DNA of 64,000 bases from Saccharothrix carnea (GTDB lineage Bacteria; Actinomycetota; Actinomycetes; Mycobacteriales; Pseudonocardiaceae). The translations under genes and the position numbers were made by a program. Each line of letters begins with the position of its first letter. Positions within the stretch are counted from its first letter, which is position 1. The notes under the pieces were generated by a model. It had not been told where the DNA came from and searched no databases. It saw only the letters and a program-made list of their open reading frames with translations. This document shows positions 7,878 through 16,596 of the stretch, in pieces. The stretch lies in assembly GCF_003014735.1 (NCBI RefSeq), contig NZ_PYAX01000015.1, positions 109,141 to 173,140 on the forward strand, read 5' to 3'.

Positions 7878-8798
7878 TCAGGCCAGGACGACGCTCTTGC
7901 CGGTGAGGGCGCCGGCTTCGCCGCGGGCGTGGACGTCGGCGAGGTCGACCAGGGCGACCCGTTCGGCGACGTGGACGTGGAGCTTGCCCGCGTCGACCCG
8001 GTCGACCAGTTCGGCGAGCTGGGCCGCGTCACTGCGGACGAACACGCTCACCGAGCGCACGCCGTTCTCCGGGCCGGGCGTGGTGGTGGTGACCAGCACG
8101 CCGCCGTCGCGCACGACACCGGCCAACGCCGCCATGACCTCGGGCGGCACGGGCGCGAAGTTGAACACCGCGTCGAACCGGCCCGTCACCTGGTCGGCGA
8201 CCGCGCCGGCGGTGTGGTCCACCACCTCGTCGGCGCCGTAACCGCGCACGCGCTCGGCGTTGCGGCCCACCGCCACCGCCACGACCTCGGCACCTGCCTG
8301 GTGCGCGAGCTGCACCGCGTGACCACCGACCGCTCCGCCCGCGCCGTTGACCAGCACGCGCTGCCCCGGCCGCACCCCGGCGTGCTCGACGACCGACTGC
8401 CAGGCGGTCAGCGCCACGGCCGGCAGCGCCGCCGCGTCGCCGAGCGGGATCGCGGTGGGTGCGACGGCCAGCACCTCCACCGGCGCGACCACGTATTCGG
8501 CGGCCGCGCCGTCGCCGACCATCGACAGGAAGCCCACCACCTGGTCGCCGACCTCGAAGCGGGTGACGCCCTCCCCCACCTCCGCGACCGTGCCGGACAC
8601 GTCGATGCCGGGCGTGTGCGGCAGGCCGACCGGGAAGACCTGCCGCAGGTACCCGGCGCGGATGGTGGCGTCGACCGGGTTGAACGACGTGCCCGCCACC
8701 CGCACGAGCACCTCGCCCACACCGGGAACCGGCCGCTCGACGTCCTCGTAGCGCAGGATCGCGGCCTCGCCGTACTGGTGGAAACGGATCGCCTTCAT
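7878..8798 (-). CDS. NADPH:quinone oxidoreductase-like medium-chain dehydrogenase
   Basis: Zinc-free medium-chain dehydrogenase/reductase of 306 residues. The ATG at 8798 (MKAIRFHQYGEAAILRYED) is the natural family start; longer versions run into the operator region. The N-terminal GroES-like domain has SFNPVDATIRAG and HTPGIDVSGTV; the Rossmann half has VLVNGAGGAVGGHAVQLA for the nucleotide phosphate. The structural-zinc Cys cluster of alcohol dehydrogenases is absent. The likely role is NADPH-dependent reduction of quinones or enones, perhaps for detoxification. It is divergent from a MarR gene, and two copies of GCTTCGAATTCGAAGC lie between them, so MarR-controlled induction is likely. Confidence 0.88.
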   Translation of the reverse strand: MKAIRFHQYGEAAILRYEDVERPVPGVGEVLVRVAGTSFNPVDATIRAGYLRQVFPVGLPHTPGIDVSGTVAEVGEGVTRFEVGDQVVGFLSMVGDGAAAEYVVAPVEVLAVAPTAIPLGDAAALPAVALTAWQSVVEHAGVRPGQRVLVNGAGGAVGGHAVQLAHQAGAEVVAVAVGRNAERVRGYGADEVVDHTAGAVADQVTGRFDAVFNFAPVPPEVMAALAGVVRDGGVLVTTTTPGPENGVRSVSVFVRSDAAQLAELVDRVDAGKLHVHVAERVALVDLADVHARGEAGALTGKSVVLA

Positions 8799-8819
8799 GA
8801 CCTTCACCCTTCGCAAGTT

Positions 8820-8835
8820 GCTTCGAATTCGAAGC
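8820..8835. promoter_or_regulatory. MarR-type operator, copy 1
   Basis: Perfect 16-base palindrome GCTTCGAATTCGAAGC, extending to 18 bases with the flanking T and A (8819-8836). It is 22 bases upstream of the oxidoreductase start. An identical copy lies 34 bases away. Confidence 0.85.
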
Positions 8836-8853
8836 ATGTACGAACCATAGCAC

Positions 8854-8869
8854 GCTTCGAATTCGAAGC
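8854..8869. promoter_or_regulatory. MarR-type operator, copy 2
   Basis: Second exact copy of GCTTCGAATTCGAAGC, ending 15 bases before the MarR start codon. Its position implies autorepression. A TATGGT-like -10 element for the leftward gene falls between the two copies. Confidence 0.85.
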
Positions 8870-8884
8870 AAGTAGACTGCGGGT

Positions 8885-9391
8885 GTGACCCCGGACCCAG
8901 CACCGCTCGACGCCGATCAGCTCAACGCCTACTTCGCGTTGATGGAGGTCGGCTCACTGCTCCAGCACGCCGTCGAGCAGCAGTTGCGCACCGAAGGCGA
9001 CCTCAGCTGGGTGCAGTTCCAGGTCCTCGCCAGGCTCACCGACGCCCCGGACGGCCGCCACCGGATGACCGATCTCGCGGACGGTGTCGTGTACAGCCGC
9101 AGCGGCCTGACCTACCAGGCCGGTCTGCTGGAGAAGAACGGCCTGGTCACCCGCGAGTCCGACCCCGACGACGAGCGGGCGGTCGTCGTCGCCATCACCG
9201 ACGCGGGCCGCGCCCTCATCGCCCGCCTCCTGCCCGGTCACGTCGACGTCGTGCGCCGACTGCTGTTCCAACCCCTGCGCCACCGCGACCTCGACACCCT
9301 CAGCCAGGTACTGGGCCGAGTCCGCGACCACATCCGCGCCACACCACCGCGCTCAGCGAAACCCCGCCGTTCCCGCGGTCCGGCGACCTGA
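8885..9391 (+). CDS. MarR-family transcriptional regulator
   Basis: Winged-helix regulator of 168 residues starting at GTG 8885. Recognisable parts are the recognition helix and wing (RMTDLADGVVYSRSGLTYQAGLLEKNGLVTRESDPDDERAVVVAITDAG) and the helical dimerisation ends. MarR dimers bind 16-20 base palindromes; the two GCTTCGAATTCGAAGC sites directly upstream are almost certainly its operators. It should repress itself and the divergent quinone oxidoreductase until a small electrophile or phenolic ligand binds. No conserved redox Cys is visible, so direct ligand binding is more likely than thiol sensing. Confidence 0.9.
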   Translation: MTPDPAPLDADQLNAYFALMEVGSLLQHAVEQQLRTEGDLSWVQFQVLARLTDAPDGRHRMTDLADGVVYSRSGLTYQAGLLEKNGLVTRESDPDDERAVVVAITDAGRALIARLLPGHVDVVRRLLFQPLRHRDLDTLSQVLGRVRDHIRATPPRSAKPRRSRGPAT

Positions 9392-9539
9392 CGCACGGGA
9401 CAAAAGACACACGCGCGTCCCAGGCCCTCCCGCTACCCGTCTCTGCGGTGTCCGCGACCTTCTTCTCCTGTCCCCATTTATACGGTGAACTCAGGGCCGA
9501 TCCGGTGAAGAATCCCCTCCGATTCGCGAGAAGGGGACT

Positions 9540-11942
9540 GTGGACGACACCGACGAAGTGACGCACGCCGAGCACCTGGTGAGGGCCGGGCTGTTCATAG
9601 CGGGCGTCGTCCACGCGGTGTGGGAGTCCAGGGTCGAGTCGGCTGAGGACATCCCCGAGTCGACGCGCGATGTGGTGGTCCACTTCCTCCTCGACCACAG
9701 CGACTCCGGCAAGACCCGGTTGTTGCGGGAGCACCCGGAACTGCTCGGGCCGCAGGCCGAACGCCTCATGGACTGCGCGGTCAGCGCGTCGTACGACTTG
9801 CCCGGTTCGGACGGCGCTCTCAAGGAGTTCTTCGCCCTGCACCTGGAAATGGTCCGGTCGGCCCGTGCTCGGGGGCCTCGCCCTGACGTCGACGATCCGG
9901 TGGTGCACGATGCCGAGGAGATCACCGCGTCCCAGGAGTTGCGTGCGCGGGCCCGGGCCCTGCGGGACCAAGGCCGACTCGAAGAAGCGCAGGCGGTCCT
10001 CGCCGAAGCGGTACGCCTCGCGCAGTCCGAAGGGGACGCCGACTGTGAGGGTGGCGCTGAACTGGACCAGTTCGAGATCCTCGCCGACACCGCGAAGTTC
10101 CGGCCGCACGGGTGGCGGGCACCACTCGCGCACGCTCAGCGATCCGCCACCGCCTACCGGCGCGCCGGGAACCGCGACGGCGAACGTGACGCTCTGGTCG
10201 CCGTGACGACGGTCCTCGCCGACGCCGACTCGGAACCGAACCTCCTCGCCGTGCTCGACCGGCTCACCGAACTGGACGAAGGGTACGGCCGCTGGTGGCG
10301 GGCGTACACGAACGCGAGGAACAGCGGCGGTCCGGACGGGTTCATCACCGGGTTGCGGTGGTGCGCGGAGCACGCCGACCTGCTCGGTGAGCGTGCCGCG
10401 TACTACCGCACGATGTGCGAGCAGAAGTTGGCCTTGTTGGAGTGGCAGCCGTTCACGCCGCCTGAGGAGGGCGATGCCCGCACGCGTTCACTGCTGTTGC
10501 ACGTCGACATGCTGCGACACGGGCCGACCGAGAAGACCATGGCCCTGTTGTCCCGCATCGTGGATGACGTCGAGGAGCGACGAAGGTACGCGCGTTCGTC
10601 GACCCTGCAGCGAGACCTCTCCGGTGACAACTTCCTCGCTTACCTCGCGGCCGCGCGATCCGCCGAGGAACTCCGGTCGCCGGCGGCAGCACTCGACTTG
10701 ATCGAACTGTCGTGCAGCCGGGCGTTGCCGGTCCAAGCCGGGTTGTACTCGCTGTGGCGGCGTTGCCCACCCGACGCCAGGGAAAGGACCCGATCGCGCG
10801 TCCTGCAGAAACACCTCGGGGACTACCTGGCACGACCGACCGAGCACGACCGCTTCCACCTGGCGGAGGCGTTCGAGCTCGAACGGGACAACCAACGGCA
10901 CCACGAGCAGCACCTGGTGACGGTGGGACACGCGCCTTCCACGGTGCCGCTGCCCGCCAACGTGGCCCAGGTCCGCGCGATGCTCGCGGAGGATCAGCAC
11001 GTGGTCGTCCTGGCCAGTACCCAGTCGATCTACCTGGTCACACCGGACCGTTGCGAGATCATCGGGAGCTGGCCGACAGCAGAGGTCGAACGCCTGGTGG
11101 ACGATGCGCTCGCCGGTCTGTCGGATCCGTCCTTCGACCCGGGCGACGCGCTGACCAGGCTCGAGGACCACGTGGTGCGGCCCGTTCTCGACCACACCGC
11201 GGTGGGGTCCCGCGTCTACCTGATGCCCTCGGGTCCGCTATGGCGCGTCCCGCTCGGAGTCCTCGGCACCGGTGAACTGTCGGCGACACGCGATGTCAGC
11301 GTGGTTCCCAGCCTGAGCGTCCTGGCTCGTCTGCTGCTGCCCCAGCCGCCCCCTCGGACCGTCGAGCGCTTCGTCGGGATCAGCGACCCGGACGGCGGGT
11401 TGGCGCACGCCCGCGGGGAAGTCGACCACGCAGCGGGCCGGTTCACCGACTCGTTCACGTTGTCCGGTGACGAGTTGGAGTACCACGCGGTCATGGCCAA
11501 CCTGGCGGACGCCGACGTCGCGCACCTGGCGTGCCACGGCATCTTCTTCCCCGAGGACCCGGACTTCTCGGCGCTGCACATCGGCGGGCCGGCCACCGAT
11601 CCCGAAGTGCTCTGGTACGGCGATGTGGCGCGCCACAGGCTCCGCGCGCGGCTAGTGGTACTGGCGGCGTGCCACGCCGGAACAGGTTCCGAGACCCAGG
11701 GCTTCGAGTACTCGGGCTTCCCGGGTGCCTTCCTCGCCGCAGGTGCACGTGCCGTGCTGGCACCGCTGTGGGCCGTGCCGGACGACTCGACCGCACGGCT
11801 GATGACCCGCTTCTACTCCGCGTTGACATCCCCGGTGTCGGTGACCGAGGCGCTCCGACAGGCCCAGCGGTCGGTCGCAGCCGACCCTCGCACCTCGCAC
11901 CCGTACCACTGGGCGGGTTTCCAACTGTTCGGTGTCACGTGA
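9540..11942 (+). CDS. CHAT-domain (caspase-like) protein
   Basis: Protein of 800 residues starting at GTG 9540 after AAGGGG. The N-terminal 480 residues are helical and TPR-like in part (LRARARALRDQGRLEEAQAVLAEAVRLAQ). The last 300 residues form a CHAT domain, the bacterial relative of caspases and separases: LYRVPLGVL-type strand, catalytic His in VAHLACHGIFF (about residue 666) and catalytic Cys in VVLAACHAGTG (about residue 710), ending in HPYHWAGFQLFG. CHAT proteins act as proteases in conflict and cell-death systems. It overlaps the next gene by GTGA, so the two are made together and the partner may be its substrate or regulator. No signal peptide or membrane segment is seen. Confidence 0.85.
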   Translation: MDDTDEVTHAEHLVRAGLFIAGVVHAVWESRVESAEDIPESTRDVVVHFLLDHSDSGKTRLLREHPELLGPQAERLMDCAVSASYDLPGSDGALKEFFALHLEMVRSARARGPRPDVDDPVVHDAEEITASQELRARARALRDQGRLEEAQAVLAEAVRLAQSEGDADCEGGAELDQFEILADTAKFRPHGWRAPLAHAQRSATAYRRAGNRDGERDALVAVTTVLADADSEPNLLAVLDRLTELDEGYGRWWRAYTNARNSGGPDGFITGLRWCAEHADLLGERAAYYRTMCEQKLALLEWQPFTPPEEGDARTRSLLLHVDMLRHGPTEKTMALLSRIVDDVEERRRYARSSTLQRDLSGDNFLAYLAAARSAEELRSPAAALDLIELSCSRALPVQAGLYSLWRRCPPDARERTRSRVLQKHLGDYLARPTEHDRFHLAEAFELERDNQRHHEQHLVTVGHAPSTVPLPANVAQVRAMLAEDQHVVVLASTQSIYLVTPDRCEIIGSWPTAEVERLVDDALAGLSDPSFDPGDALTRLEDHVVRPVLDHTAVGSRVYLMPSGPLWRVPLGVLGTGELSATRDVSVVPSLSVLARLLLPQPPPRTVERFVGISDPDGGLAHARGEVDHAAGRFTDSFTLSGDELEYHAVMANLADADVAHLACHGIFFPEDPDFSALHIGGPATDPEVLWYGDVARHRLRARLVVLAACHAGTGSETQGFEYSGFPGAFLAAGARAVLAPLWAVPDDSTARLMTRFYSALTSPVSVTEALRQAQRSVAADPRTSHPYHWAGFQLFGVT

Positions 11943-13180
11943 CCGGCGACGACACCCGTGACATCGAGCCTCCGGCAGGCTCATGGACGCCGCACCCGCC
12001 GGAGGCGCTGTATCTCGGCTATGACCTGGAGAACCTCCTTTGCGCCTACTGCGAGGCAACCATCACCCTCAGCAGGGGGTTCCCTCCTGCCGTGGTGAAC
12101 CAGATCAGGAGACTGGGTCATTGGGCGGTGTCGCGGCTCCAGGCCCTGGGTGTGACGCCGGCGCTCGTCAGGCGCTTCGAGCGGAGGTTGGACGACCTGC
12201 CCAGCCGCGAGCAGTTCCAGCGACTGACCAGTGATCAGTGGTCGGCGACCATCCAGGACGTACCAGGCGAGATCGAGGAACTGTTCGACAAGGTGCGGAC
12301 GGCCATGGGTACAGACGGCCTCCGCTACTTCAGCTTCGGCATCCTGCTCTGCCGCCTGCAGATCTGTAGCGGCATCATGCGCACCTTGACCGAGATGCCG
12401 GTGCCTGCCGCCGTCGCCACCTACCCCTTGAGGCTCACGTACCACCGTGAACTGGTTCGTCTGGTCGCCGTGTTGGCGCAACGCGTCGAAGACGACACGA
12501 ATTGGCCGCGTGACCCGCAACAGGCCGACCTGGACCGTGCCTACGACGAGTTCATCGACTACGTCCCACGGTGGATTGCCGCAGGTGCCCCGATCGCCGA
12601 AGAGTTCCACCAGCAGGTGGCCCGCCTGGCGGAGGTGTCGGGTATCCGCCGCACGGGCACGGCCGAGCAACAGACCACCTGGACCTCGTATCCCGATCTC
12701 GTCGCGGAGGAGCAGGTCACACCGCTGCCGGTCCCGCACACGCCCGAAGATCGCTCCCGGCTGGAGTCGGACTTCGCCGCGATCCCGCCGTCGCCCGGAC
12801 CTTCCGATGCCGAGCACCGTCGTGACGAACTGCAGCGGCTGCTCCGGTCGTGCCGGCGGACCCTCGGACCCGTCCACGACCTGACCCTGCGGGTCCAGAC
12901 CGCCCTGGCCTCGACGTACCTCCCGACCGGACAGGGCGACGTGGCGGCGGGAATGCTCCGTGACATCGTGAACACGGTCGTGACCCACTACGCCGACCTG
13001 CACGCGACACGCTACGTGCTCGTCGATCACGTCTGTCACTGGCTCGGGCACACCGACCCCGTGGCCGCGGGCGAGATCAGGGAGCTGGTCCTCGGCCGGA
13101 TCACGTCGCTCGACAACGAGGACGAGGTGCCGCCGTCGTTGCGCGAGGTGTGGGCGCTCCTGCGCCGACCTGAGGGATGA
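11939..13180 (+). CDS. Unknown helical protein coupled to the CHAT gene
   Basis: A 413-residue protein I do not recognise. It starts at GTG 11939 inside the stop of the CHAT gene (GTGA), so it is translationally coupled. The sequence is mostly helical. The first 260 residues have an ALYLGYDLENLLCAYCEATITLSRG opening with three closely spaced Cys when the next helix is included. After a proline-rich break (about 260-285) comes a TPR-like section (TLGPVHDLTLRVQTALASTYLPTGQGDVAAGMLRDIV) resembling sensor repeats that sit next to CHAT proteases. No enzyme motif is visible. It may be the sensor, the inhibitor or the target of the upstream CHAT protein. Confidence 0.7.
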   Translation: MTGDDTRDIEPPAGSWTPHPPEALYLGYDLENLLCAYCEATITLSRGFPPAVVNQIRRLGHWAVSRLQALGVTPALVRRFERRLDDLPSREQFQRLTSDQWSATIQDVPGEIEELFDKVRTAMGTDGLRYFSFGILLCRLQICSGIMRTLTEMPVPAAVATYPLRLTYHRELVRLVAVLAQRVEDDTNWPRDPQQADLDRAYDEFIDYVPRWIAAGAPIAEEFHQQVARLAEVSGIRRTGTAEQQTTWTSYPDLVAEEQVTPLPVPHTPEDRSRLESDFAAIPPSPGPSDAEHRRDELQRLLRSCRRTLGPVHDLTLRVQTALASTYLPTGQGDVAAGMLRDIVNTVVTHYADLHATRYVLVDHVCHWLGHTDPVAAGEIRELVLGRITSLDNEDEVPPSLREVWALLRRPEG

Positions 13181-13439
13181 GGCCCTGTGGCCGGTCGGAG
13201 CTCCGCGTCGCCGTGCGAGCGGCATTTCCATCACCCGGCGTTGCAGGTGTCCCTTGGGCGGTCCAGCGCACCGTGTCGGCCGTCCTGACGCAGCGAATGG
13301 GCTGAGCGCGCGCCACGACCGGTAGGGACTTTCGGGCAGTGTTGGCGTGGTTGGCACGCAACAGTTTCGACAACGCTTGTGGCCGGTCTCCCGGTGCCGC
13401 TAGAACTGGTCGGCCGCCGGTCGATCGGGGAGGCCGCAC

Positions 13440-16139
13440 ATGCGCTCGATGAAACTCCTGTTATCCGCGTTGGTGGTCGCGGTGCTGATCACGCCGGCCG
13501 AGGCGACGGCCCTGGCCCGGCAAGGGCCGGACGTGCCGCCGCCGGGGTGGTCGATCAGCGGTGCGGGGTTGACGTGGACGGCACCCGGTCCGATCCCGGC
13601 AGGCGGTGCCGCGATCGAGTTCTGGGACGGCGACCGGCTGCTCGGTGTACCGCGCCCGTCCGCCGACCTGCGCACCTACACCCTGGACGTGGTCGGGGTC
13701 GATGCCGTCGACGGGCTGCGGGTACGGGCGTCCGGCAGGCGGTTGGACGTCGAGGAGCCCACGCCACCGACGACCGCGGCCAACGTGGCGCCGCCCGCGC
13801 TGCAGCCCGCCGGGGACACCGATCCCGGCAGGCCCGGACCGTTCGCCACGCGCACCGGTGAGTACGAACTCGACCCGATCACCGTGCCCGGGTACGCGGT
13901 ACCGCTGGAGGTCGAGGCCGTCGTCGTCGCGCCGATCGGTGCGCCGGGCAGGCGCCCACTGGCCCTCTTCCTGCACGGCAGGCACATCACCTGCTACCAA
14001 GGCACCCAGATGCTGCTGGAGTGGCCCTGCCCGGCGTCCGCGAAACCGGTACCGAGCCACCGCGGCTACCTCCAGGCACAACGGCTGCTCGCCTCGCAGG
14101 GCTACGTGACCGTGTCCGTGTCGGCCAACGCGGTCAACGCCCACGACGCGCTGGACGTCGAAGCGGGCGCGGGTGCGCGGTCGGCGCTGGTCCGCGCCCA
14201 CCTGGCGAAGTGGGCGGACTGGGCGGGCGCCGGTCGGGGTTCCGCACCCGAGGTCGTCCGTGCCGCGCCGGTCGCCGACCTGGGCAACGTGTTCCTGGTC
14301 GGGCACTCGCGGGGCGGCGAAGGCGTCAACCGGGCCGCGATCGACAGCCTCGTCCCGCCGCCTCCCGGTACCGGTCACGACGGCCCGGCGCGGTGGAGGA
14401 TCAAGGGCCAGCTGCTGATCGGTCCGACGATCTTCGGGCACAACCCGGCACCGGACGTGCCATCGGTGACGATCCTGCCCGGCTGCGACGGTGACGTGTC
14501 CGACCTCCAGGGCCAGCTCTTCGTGGACGCGACACGTGGCGTGAGCCGGGGAACCGCCCTGCACAGCGCGCTGTACCTCGTCGGCGCGAACCACAACTTC
14601 TTCAACACCGAGTGGACCCCCGGCCAGGCGGAAGCCCCGGCGCAGGACGACTTCCGCGACACGTGGGTCGACGCGGTGTGCTCGCCGGGCACCGCCACCC
14701 GGCTCACCGCCGCGCAGCAGCAGACCGCGGGCGCGACCTACATCGCCGCGGCGGCACGCCTGTTCGTCGCCGGTGACCAGCGGGTCCTGCCGCTGCTGGA
14801 CGGGTCGGGCGTCCGCGCGCCCTCGGCCGACCCGGCGCGGGTGCTCGCCCACGCCGTGGGCGGCGCGCGTGCCCCGTTCGTCGTGCTCGACGGGACGACT
14901 TCGGCGAGCGGGTCGGCTCGGGTGTGCGCGCAGGTCTCGGCCGACCCGGCGGCGGCGTGCGTCGACCCGGCCGTCACCCGCCCGTCACCGCACTTCGTCC
15001 GGTTCAACCGCGTGGTGCCGGAGTCCGGCCGGTTCGCCGTCGCACTCCGGTGGACCGCCGAGGGCCAGGCGGCGACCGTGCGCCCCGCCGCGCCGGTGTC
15101 CCTGGTGGGGGCGCGAGAGCTGGCGCTGAGGCTGGCCGTGCCGCCCAACACCGCGGCCAACCGCTTCACCGTGACCGTCACCGACGCGTCCGGGCGGCGC
15201 GCGCAGCTGGGGACGGTGGCACTGGACGGGCTGCCCGCCACCGAGCGGCTGTCCGCCAACTGGGCGCAGGAGGTCCGCGTGCCGCTGCCGTCGCGCGGGA
15301 TCGACCTGCGCCACGTCGCCGAACTGGAACTCGTACCGCAGAGCGGCTCCGGGCAGGCGTGGCTCCTCGACGCCCACGGCTGGGCGCCCGGCCTGCCCGA
15401 CCCCCGCCCGGTGGCGCTGCCGCGCGTCGACCTCGGCGCGCTGACCGTCGAGGAGGGCGACACCGGCACGCGGACCGTCCGGTTCCCGGTCTCGGTCACC
15501 GGTGACGGCGCGGGCTCCGTGCGGGTGTTCGTCCAGGACGAGGACGGCCGCGCGTACACCGAGCGGCTGGTGGTGATCGAGCCGGGGCAGCACGAGGTCG
15601 AGGTGCCGATCGAGGTCACCGGCAACACCCGGTTCAGCTACGGTGCGAGGCGCGTGGTGCTCGCCAAGGCCGTGCGGGGCACGGTCATCGGCCACTACGC
15701 GGACCGGTTGACGGTGCCGAACGACGACCCGGAACCGACCGTCACCGCGACCCCGGTCATCGACGCGGTCACCGAGGGCGGCACCTTGACGTGGCGCGTG
15801 ACCCTGTCCTCCCCGGCCGACTCGAACTTCACGATCATCGGCCGGGCGGCCGCCCCGGAAGGGGTCGAGCTGTCCACCACGGACGTCGACGAGACGTGGT
15901 TCCGCCAGCGCGTCTCCCAGGAGGACCCGCTGCCCTCGCGACCGTTGTCGACCACCGGGGTGCAGGTGGTGGCCTACTTCCCGCGCGGGGAGGTCAGCCG
16001 GGAGGTGTCCGTGCTGACGGTGGTCGACGCGGAAGCCGAACCGGTCGAACGGGTCCGCTTCGACCTCTCGTCGCTCACGCCGGGTGCTCCCCGGGTCCCG
16101 GTCATCGGGACGGTCACCGACGCGTCGGACGGGCGGTGA
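13440..16139 (+). CDS. Secreted alpha/beta hydrolase with long beta-rich C-terminal region
   Basis: Exported enzyme of 899 residues. ATG 13440 has GGGAGG six bases upstream; an ATG at 13449 is a weaker alternative. Signal peptide about 1-27 (MKLLLSALVVAVLITPAEATA). Residues about 130-440 carry an alpha/beta hydrolase fold: LALFLHGRH oxyanion region, nucleophile elbow GHSRGG (Ser near 290), acid Asp in PGCDGDVSDLQGQ (near 348) and His in GANHNFFN (near 383). The remainder (about 470-899) is beta-rich; its last part has Calx-beta-like strands (LTVEEGDTGTRTVRFPVSVTG, ITEGGTLTWRVTLS-type). Substrate unknown; an ester or polyester is the best guess. The gene stands alone and is followed by a hairpin. 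Confidence 0.75.
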   Translation: MRSMKLLLSALVVAVLITPAEATALARQGPDVPPPGWSISGAGLTWTAPGPIPAGGAAIEFWDGDRLLGVPRPSADLRTYTLDVVGVDAVDGLRVRASGRRLDVEEPTPPTTAANVAPPALQPAGDTDPGRPGPFATRTGEYELDPITVPGYAVPLEVEAVVVAPIGAPGRRPLALFLHGRHITCYQGTQMLLEWPCPASAKPVPSHRGYLQAQRLLASQGYVTVSVSANAVNAHDALDVEAGAGARSALVRAHLAKWADWAGAGRGSAPEVVRAAPVADLGNVFLVGHSRGGEGVNRAAIDSLVPPPPGTGHDGPARWRIKGQLLIGPTIFGHNPAPDVPSVTILPGCDGDVSDLQGQLFVDATRGVSRGTALHSALYLVGANHNFFNTEWTPGQAEAPAQDDFRDTWVDAVCSPGTATRLTAAQQQTAGATYIAAAARLFVAGDQRVLPLLDGSGVRAPSADPARVLAHAVGGARAPFVVLDGTTSASGSARVCAQVSADPAAACVDPAVTRPSPHFVRFNRVVPESGRFAVALRWTAEGQAATVRPAAPVSLVGARELALRLAVPPNTAANRFTVTVTDASGRRAQLGTVALDGLPATERLSANWAQEVRVPLPSRGIDLRHVAELELVPQSGSGQAWLLDAHGWAPGLPDPRPVALPRVDLGALTVEEGDTGTRTVRFPVSVTGDGAGSVRVFVQDEDGRAYTERLVVIEPGQHEVEVPIEVTGNTRFSYGARRVVLAKAVRGTVIGHYADRLTVPNDDPEPTVTATPVIDAVTEGGTLTWRVTLSSPADSNFTIIGRAAAPEGVELSTTDVDETWFRQRVSQEDPLPSRPLSTTGVQVVAYFPRGEVSREVSVLTVVDAEAEPVERVRFDLSSLTPGAPRVPVIGTVTDASDGR

Positions 16140-16182
16140 CCGGCGGGTACCGCTCAAGGCCAAGGGAGGCACGGCGTGGCAC

Positions 16183-16203
16183 GACCTTCCGCACTGGAAG
16201 GTC
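16183..16203. terminator. Hairpin after the secreted hydrolase
   Basis: GACCTTCC-GCACT-GGAAGGTC: perfect eight-base arms around five bases, 44 bases past the hydrolase stop. A modest terminator candidate; there is no T run. Confidence 0.55.
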
Positions 16204-16235
16204 AAGTCGCCGGTGGTCCGCGCTAGAGATTGGGT

Positions 16236-16247
16236 GTTAGCGCTAAC
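16236..16247. promoter_or_regulatory. LacI-type operator candidate (TTAGCGCTAA core)
   Basis: Perfect 12-base palindrome GTTAGCGCTAAC with the central CG step usual for LacI-family sites. It is 361 bases upstream of the sugar dehydrogenase start and closely related to the site at 16547. Confidence 0.6.
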
Positions 16248-16309
16248 GAGAACCGGGTACCCGCCCCGTGGGCTTGTCGACCGTGATCGGGCTGCGCTAC
16301 GGTGCCTCC

Positions 16310-16323
16310 TGGGAACGCTCCCA
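16310..16323. promoter_or_regulatory. CebR-type operator candidate
   Basis: TGGGAACGCTCCCA differs at one base from the cellobiose-repressor (CebR) consensus TGGGAGCGCTCCCA, which is present in perfect form at 31526 in front of the mannanase. It precedes the short ORF at 16385 by 61 bases. Confidence 0.6.
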
Positions 16324-16384
16324 GTCGTGCTCACCCGGTATTCGGCGGCAACCGCAACGCACCCTGCTCGCAAGGAGGCGAAGC

Positions 16385-16477
16385 ATGGAACCACGTGCGC
16401 GTAAGGCGTCCGGGTCGTCCACGTTCCGCTTGAGACCGGGCCGGGCCGCCTCCGCGACCGCCGCCCGACGCGTCTAG
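16385..16477 (+). CDS. Possible small ORF (30 residues) with a strong ribosome-binding site
   Basis: An ATG at 16385 has AAGGAGG seven bases upstream, one of the best ribosome sites in the window, yet the frame ends at TAG after 30 codons. The peptide (MEPRARKASGSSTFRLRPGR and so on) is basic and resembles the n-region of an exported enzyme without the hydrophobic part. It follows a CebR-like box. It is either a genuine small or leader peptide or the stub of a decayed CebR-controlled secreted glycosidase. The next 119 bases up to the dehydrogenase start hold only a LacI-type operator. Confidence 0.35.
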   Translation: MEPRARKASGSSTFRLRPGRAASATAARRV

Positions 16478-16546
16478 CGACACTTCCGCTCGTACCCCCT
16501 TCGGTGCACGTCGACCGCCATCGACGCGGCATTCCGCCTCCTCAAA

Positions 16547-16562
16547 TTGTTAGCGATAACAA
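16547..16562. promoter_or_regulatory. LacI-type operator upstream of the sugar dehydrogenase
   Basis: TTGTTAGCGATAACAA, a 16-base palindrome with one mismatch at the centre, strikingly like a classical LacI/GalR-family site. It lies 35 bases before the ATG of the lectin/sugar dehydrogenase, where a repressor would block the promoter. No LacI gene is adjacent. Confidence 0.65.
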
Positions 16563-16596
16563 GGCGATTGGCCTTGCATTCCGTGAGAGGAAGACC

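Noticed and set aside
13461..14852. Minus-strand frame opposite the secreted hydrolase
   Set aside because: Arg/Gly/Asp-rich shadow; the plus strand shows a signal peptide and a catalytic triad.
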